DNA of 64,000 nt, from NCBI GenBank assembly GCA_024400835.1, contig JAKSMC010000012.1, positions 1 through 64,000 on the forward strand. The letters run 5' to 3'. The position numbers and the translations under genes were made by a program. Of the stretch, positions 60,905 to 64,000 are shown in pieces (position 1 is the first letter of the stretch; the number at the start of each line of letters is the position of its first letter). The notes beneath the pieces are model-generated. The model saw only the letters and a list, made by a program, of their open reading frames with translations, made no database searches and was not told where the DNA came from. This DNA comes from Bacteroidales bacterium (GTDB lineage Bacteria > Bacteroidota > Bacteroidia > Bacteroidales > WCHB1-69).

Positions 60905-62314
60905 ATGACTGATTACGAATTGAAAAACAAAGTTGCCGACATGACGTTGGCAGACTGGGGCCGCAAAGACATCGAAGTGTCCCAGAAGGAAATGCCGGGT
61001 CTGCTGGCATTAAGAGAAAAATACGGTGATTCCAAACCGCTGAAAGGTGTCAGAATCATGGGTTCACTGCACATGACCATCCAAACGGCCGTGCTGATTG
61101 AAACCTTAGTGCACCTGGGTGCTGAAGTGAGATGGTGCAGTTGCAACATCTTCTCCACACAGGATCATGCTGCTGCAGCTATTGCCGCCGCCGGCGTATC
61201 CGTGTTCGCATGGAAAGGCGAATCTTTGGAAGACTACTGGTGGTGTACCAACCAAGCGCTCTCCTTCCCCGGAGGCAAAGGCCCGCAACTTATCGTAGAT
61301 GACGGCGGCGACGCCACCCTGCTCATCCACCTCGGATACAAGGCAGAAGAAGATCCGACTATTTTGGACAAGACTCCTGAAAACCACGAACAAGCTGTTA
61401 TCTTCAACACTTTGAAGGAAATCCTGAAAGAGGACCCACAAAAATGGCATAAGATGGTAAAAGAAATCAAGGGCGTTTCCGAAGAGACCACCACAGGCGT
61501 ACACCGTCTCTACCAAATGATGGAACGTGGCGAACTGCTCTTCCCGGCCATCAACGTGAACGACTCCGTTACCAAGTCCAAGTTCGACAACAAGTACGGC
61601 TGCCGCGAGTCTTTGGCTGACGGCATCAAGCGTGCCACCGACATCATGTTGGCCGGCAAAGTGGTTGTCGTCTGCGGTTATGGCGACGTGGGTAAAGGCT
61701 GTGCTCAGTCCATGAAATCCTACGGTGCACGCGTCATCGTCACTGAAGTCGACCCCATCTGCGCGCTGCAAGCCGCTATGGAAGGCTTTGAGGTGAAAAC
61801 TGTTGAAGACGCACTTCCGGAAGGCAATGTCTATGTGACAACCACCGGCAACTGCGACGTCATCACCGTGGACCACCTCAACAAGATGAGAGACCAGGCC
61901 ATCGTCTGCAACATCGGCCACTTCGACAACGAAATCCAAGTCTCCGCATTCGAAAGCCAGCCTAACATCAAAAAGCGCAACATCAAACCGCAAGTTGACG
62001 AATACATCTTCCCTGACGGACATTCTATTTTCATCCTCGCCGAAGGCCGTCTCGTGAACCTCGGTTGCGCTACCGGTCACTCCTCCTTCGTGATGAGTAA
62101 CTCTTTCACCAACCAAACCATGGCCCAATTGGATTTGTGGCAACACGATTACAAAATCGGCGTCTACAATCTTCCCAAGCACCTCGACGAAGAGGTTGCC
62201 CGCCTGCATTTGGAAAAAATCGGTGTGAAACTGACCAAACTCACGCAAAAGCAAGCCGACTACATCGGCGTTCCCGTAGAGGGACCGTTCAAATCGGATT
62301 TGTACAGATACTAA
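60905..62314 (+). CDS. ahcY: Adenosylhomocysteinase
   Basis: Splits S-adenosylhomocysteine to adenosine and homocysteine, keeping AdoMet methylations running. 469 aa with the bacterial-type insertion. Markers: [46 protein letters not shown] site [26 protein letters not shown], and the C-terminal dimer tail KSDLYRY. It completes a methyl cycle with metF elsewhere in the window. Confidence 0.98.
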   Translation: MTDYELKNKVADMTLADWGRKDIEVSQKEMPGLLALREKYGDSKPLKGVRIMGSLHMTIQTAVLIETLVHLGAEVRWCSCNIFSTQDHAAAAIAAAGVSVFAWKGESLEDYWWCTNQALSFPGGKGPQLIVDDGGDATLLIHLGYKAEEDPTILDKTPENHEQAVIFNTLKEILKEDPQKWHKMVKEIKGVSEETTTGVHRLYQMMERGELLFPAINVNDSVTKSKFDNKYGCRESLADGIKRATDIMLAGKVVVVCGYGDVGKGCAQSMKSYGARVIVTEVDPICALQAAMEGFEVKTVEDALPEGNVYVTTTGNCDVITVDHLNKMRDQAIVCNIGHFDNEIQVSAFESQPNIKKRNIKPQVDEYIFPDGHSIFILAEGRLVNLGCATGHSSFVMSNSFTNQTMAQLDLWQHDYKIGVYNLPKHLDEEVARLHLEKIGVKLTKLTQKQADYIGVPVEGPFKSDLYRY

Positions 62315-62318
62315 AAAG

Positions 62319-62348
62319 AAAAGGCTCGCGATTGCGGGCCTTTTTTAT
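62319..62348. terminator. Terminator after ahcY, touching the FISUMP gene end
   Basis: Stem AAGGCTCGC/GCGGGCCTT (one wobble) with loop GATT and a following T-run; A-rich on the left for the convergent gene. Confidence 0.82.
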
Positions 62349-63052
62349 TAGTCTTTCAAACAGCGCACTGAGCGACCATAACACTTATAGTCCAAAATAT
62401 TGTAGCTGTCGCTGTTGTAACTGAAGATACCGCAACACCAGGCATTCTGGCGGTCATAAGTAGTGGAACTCCAGAAATGAGCATAGTTGCCCGTATGGTT
62501 CAAGCCATCCTCCGTATATACGCCGGCGGGCAACGCTGCAAAACCACTCACCTGGTCGGCAATCACAGGGTTGATCCATTGAGAAGACTCGCTCTTCATT
62601 ACCGCACCAGCTTTACGCGTGCCGCCCAAAGCCTCCAGCAACTGCGTCCATTCCTTCGTGCTCGGCAGATGCCAACCTTTCGGACAAATACCGCGACGAC
62701 GCTCATTGGAAACATAATAAGCATATTCGTTAATATTCAAATCCATCGCCGCCGACCAATTGTACAAATTACCATACTGAGAATTTTTCACAGTGATATA
62801 ATAAGACTTGAAGACAGGGTTATCCACCGAGAAAACCGGATTGTGCACCCAGGCCTTGCCTGTCGGAGAAGTCGTACAGCGCATATTCTCAGCCATCCAA
62901 CACTGAGAGCCCAACTGGACAGTATGATAGACAAAACCTTGGTGATCCGTGACAGTCGGCGTGCCTTCACAAGGCAGCCCGATCATCGCCGCCTGTGCCA
63001 TAATCAGCTGTCTAACAAACAATAAGAGTATAATAATAGTAATTTTTTTCAT
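62348..63052 (-). CDS. FISUMP-domain exported protein
   Basis: Protein of 234 aa with a signal peptide (ITIIILLLFVRQLIMAQ). The FISUMP (Fibrobacter succinogenes major paralogous, TIGR02145) domain is clear: GFVYHTVQLGSQCWMAENMR, YGNLYNWSAAM, RGICPKGWHLPSTKEWTQLLEALGG, FAALPAGVY, HFWSSTTYD and GRSVRCLKD. The domain is related to C-type-lectin-like folds; the function is unknown. There is no T9SS sorting domain and no lipobox, so the protein may stay periplasmic. Confidence 0.92.
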   Translation of the reverse strand: MKKITIIILLLFVRQLIMAQAAMIGLPCEGTPTVTDHQGFVYHTVQLGSQCWMAENMRCTTSPTGKAWVHNPVFSVDNPVFKSYYITVKNSQYGNLYNWSAAMDLNINEYAYYVSNERRRGICPKGWHLPSTKEWTQLLEALGGTRKAGAVMKSESSQWINPVIADQVSGFAALPAGVYTEDGLNHTGNYAHFWSSTTYDRQNAWCCGIFSYNSDSYNILDYKCYGRSVRCLKD

Positions 63053-63068
63053 CGAGGTAAAAGGGCGG

Positions 63069-63076
63069 CAAAGGTA
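63069..63076 (-). promoter_or_regulatory. -7 promoter element of the FISUMP gene
   Basis: TACCTTTG on the minus strand followed by GCCGCCC, about 17 nt before the ATG. Confidence 0.73.
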
Positions 63077-63337
63077 GCATTTTTCTATGCGACATCAAAA
63101 TACAAAACAATAAAAATAGGCAACTATATACCACATGACTTGTTCCTATAAAAAAACGCGACGCAGCCGTACCTTGAACAATCCCAGCAGGGTTGAATCT
63201 CTGTAATGAAGGGCGCAATCTGAGGAGGAATGGCAAAGTGCGGTGGTAGCGGTGCCGGGCCGCCCAAATCATAATAAAACCAAAATATATCGGGTCAACA
63301 AGTATATAGCTGCCAAAACTTATTGTAAAATAGGTTT
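63077..63337. other. Intergenic region without a credible gene
   Basis: Open frames here overlap on both strands, have no family match and no coding bias. I see no RNA gene or promoter apart from the FISUMP one at its left edge. Confidence 0.55.
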
Positions 63338-63375
63338 TGCAGATGGTGGGAGTCGAACCCACTCATAAGGTTCCG
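63338..63375 (-). other. tRNA-3'-end-like fragment
   Basis: On the minus strand, GTGGG-TTCGACT-CCCAC forms a perfect tRNA T-arm (63346-63362), followed by an acceptor-like ATCTGCA. A matching 5' acceptor, D-arm and anticodon arm are missing, so a complete tRNA is not present. It may be an integration (att) remnant or part of an unrecognised RNA. Confidence 0.4.
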
Positions 63376-63407
63376 CTTCAGCTGCTGGGGTCACTGGAGG
63401 ACGTTGT

Positions 63408-63611
63408 TAACGTTGGAGATTCCGCTGCGCTCTCTGCGGTCGCTTGCGGAACGGTGGGAGGACCGCTCAGGGAAAACCAGAATGGGCGGCGGCGCACGTA
63501 ATGATGTTATGCTCTCTCGTGGTGCCGCCGTCCATCATTCCTCCCGCACAAGGTGCGCGCACCATTCCGCAAGACCGACGATAGGAGGTCACAGCGGAAT
63601 CTCCAACGTTA
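63408..63611. repeat. Nested palindromic element of about 204 bp
   Basis: Perfect 20-bp terminal inverted repeats (TAACGTTGGAGATTCCGCTG at 63408-63427, complement at 63592-63611). Inner blocks also pair: CTTGCGGAA with TTCCGCAAG, GGGAGGA with TCCTCCC, and a GGCGGC-rich block with GCCGCC. The whole can fold into one long hairpin. Reading frames through it show no coding character. Confidence 0.8.
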
Positions 63612-63959
63612 GCCAAATGAAAATCACACCAAAAATAGCCAGGGAAAACTGGCTTTATAAGGAGTCGTCCTGCGAACTCCTCAAAATCATATTGAAAATC
63701 CAATGAAAAATCTAATGAAAATATCGCAGACTCTCAATGGTCAAAATATTGTCCTAAAATTGTTACACAATCAATGTATTCGGTCAACATGTATATAGTT
63801 CCCTAAATAAGAATAAAAAACGTATTCTTGATCATACCTTAACAGCCCGCTACCGTACCAAACCATTTGTCTGACACAACCACATCTTAATTATACTTTT
63901 TTGAAAATGCAAAAACAATCATTTTTTTAGAATGATGTAAAAAAAATGACGAAAAGATG

Positions 63960-63967
63960 TATTTTTG
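63960..63967 (+). promoter_or_regulatory. -7 promoter element at the right edge
   Basis: TATTTTTG, about 20 nt before an ATG at 63988 whose gene would continue beyond the window. Confidence 0.6.
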
Positions 63968-63987
63968 TAGCTTAATTTCTTTGCCCT

Positions 63988-64000
63988 ATGCGATTTGTTT
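63988..64000 (+). CDS. Possible start of a gene cut by the window edge
   Basis: ATG at 63988 opens a frame (MRFV...) that runs off the end. Only the promoter-like element just upstream supports it. The product cannot be named. Confidence 0.35.

Noticed and set aside
61106-62254. 382-codon open frame antisense to ahcY
   Set aside because: ahcY is certain over the same DNA; the antisense product has the composition of a codon shadow.
63338-63410. Complete tRNA or tmRNA on the minus strand
   Set aside because: Only the T-arm and 3' end are convincing; no pairing 5' acceptor or anticodon arm could be found.
63404-63706. 100-codon open frame across the palindromic element
   Set aside because: It translates both arms of the inverted repeat and starts and ends without signals.

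Overview
The window is chromosomal DNA of a strictly anaerobic member of the Bacteroidota, most likely order Bacteroidales. Evidence: (i) at least 20 promoters carry the Bacteroidota -7 element TAnnTTTG (usually TATTTTTG or TATCTTTG) just upstream of genes; (ii) type IX secretion (T9SS) and gliding-related genes sprE/porW, gldJ, porP/sprF, porU, porV, gldF and gldG are present, plus a cargo protein with a type-B T9SS sorting domain; (iii) ribosome binding sites are mostly weak; (iv) FprA flavodiiron protein and a fused NfnAB-type enzyme point to anaerobic redox metabolism. No prophage, insertion sequence or CRISPR array is visible. Family or genus cannot be fixed from the sequence.

Layout. 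1-1.9 kb: rpsU-xerC-hpf. 1.9-7.05 kb (minus): a SIMPL protein, then an operon of a WbpE-type aminotransferase, a WbpD-type acetyltransferase and a large T9SS type-B cargo. 7.2-10.2 kb: DUF1015 protein, an unusual glycosyltransferase, a TPR membrane protein. 10.3-12.5 kb: fmt, HU, trmH. 12.6-15.9 kb: an operon starting with a two-cysteine DsrC-like protein and a NarI/DsrM-like membrane cytochrome b, followed by a beta-CASP nuclease and rfbD. 16.0-17.5 kb: tRNA-Thr, tuf, tRNA-Trp. 17.5-21.3 kb (minus): metF, and rpsO-pnp. 21.4-23.6 kb: GT2 glycosyltransferase, a steroid 5-alpha-reductase-like membrane enzyme and a lipoprotein that looks like a Rieske fold without its full cluster ligands. 23.7-27.5 kb (minus): M23 peptidase-phoH-lpxK-punA. 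27.6-28.9 kb: dCMP deaminase and a radical SAM protein. 29-32.9 kb: sprE/porW, bactofilin, AtpZ/AtpI-like and a small membrane protein. 32.9-36.9 kb: an accessory stretch with fprA and an AAA-ATPase/PD-(D/E)XK gene bracketed by direct composite repeats, then AT-rich orphan ORFs. 36.9-41.9 kb: NfnAB fusion, FAD oxidoreductase, azlCD. 42-44.5 kb: EnvC-like protein, engB, META lipoprotein. 44.5-52.6 kb: T9SS core, with porP-gldJ leftward and porU-porV rightward from one intergenic region. 52.6-62.3 kb: ispF, M3 peptidase, gldFG, M16 peptidase, ahcY. 62.3-63.05 kb: FISUMP protein. 63.1-64 kb: almost gene-free, with a tRNA-3'-end-like fragment and a nested palindromic element.

How it fits together. 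Much of the window serves the cell envelope: T9SS assembly and energising (SprE, GldJ, PorP), the sortase PorU with its carrier PorV, the GldFG transporter, lipid A (LpxK), nucleotide sugars (RfbD, the WbpD/WbpE pair), murein remodelling (two LytM proteins) and a T9SS cargo. The WbpE/WbpD pair may make the diacetamido-glucuronate sugar that in Porphyromonas builds the anionic LPS to which PorU attaches cargo. The least understood units are the DsrC/NarI-like pair, the 5-alpha-reductase/Rieske-like pair, the fprA-ATPase cassette and the palindromic terminal region.
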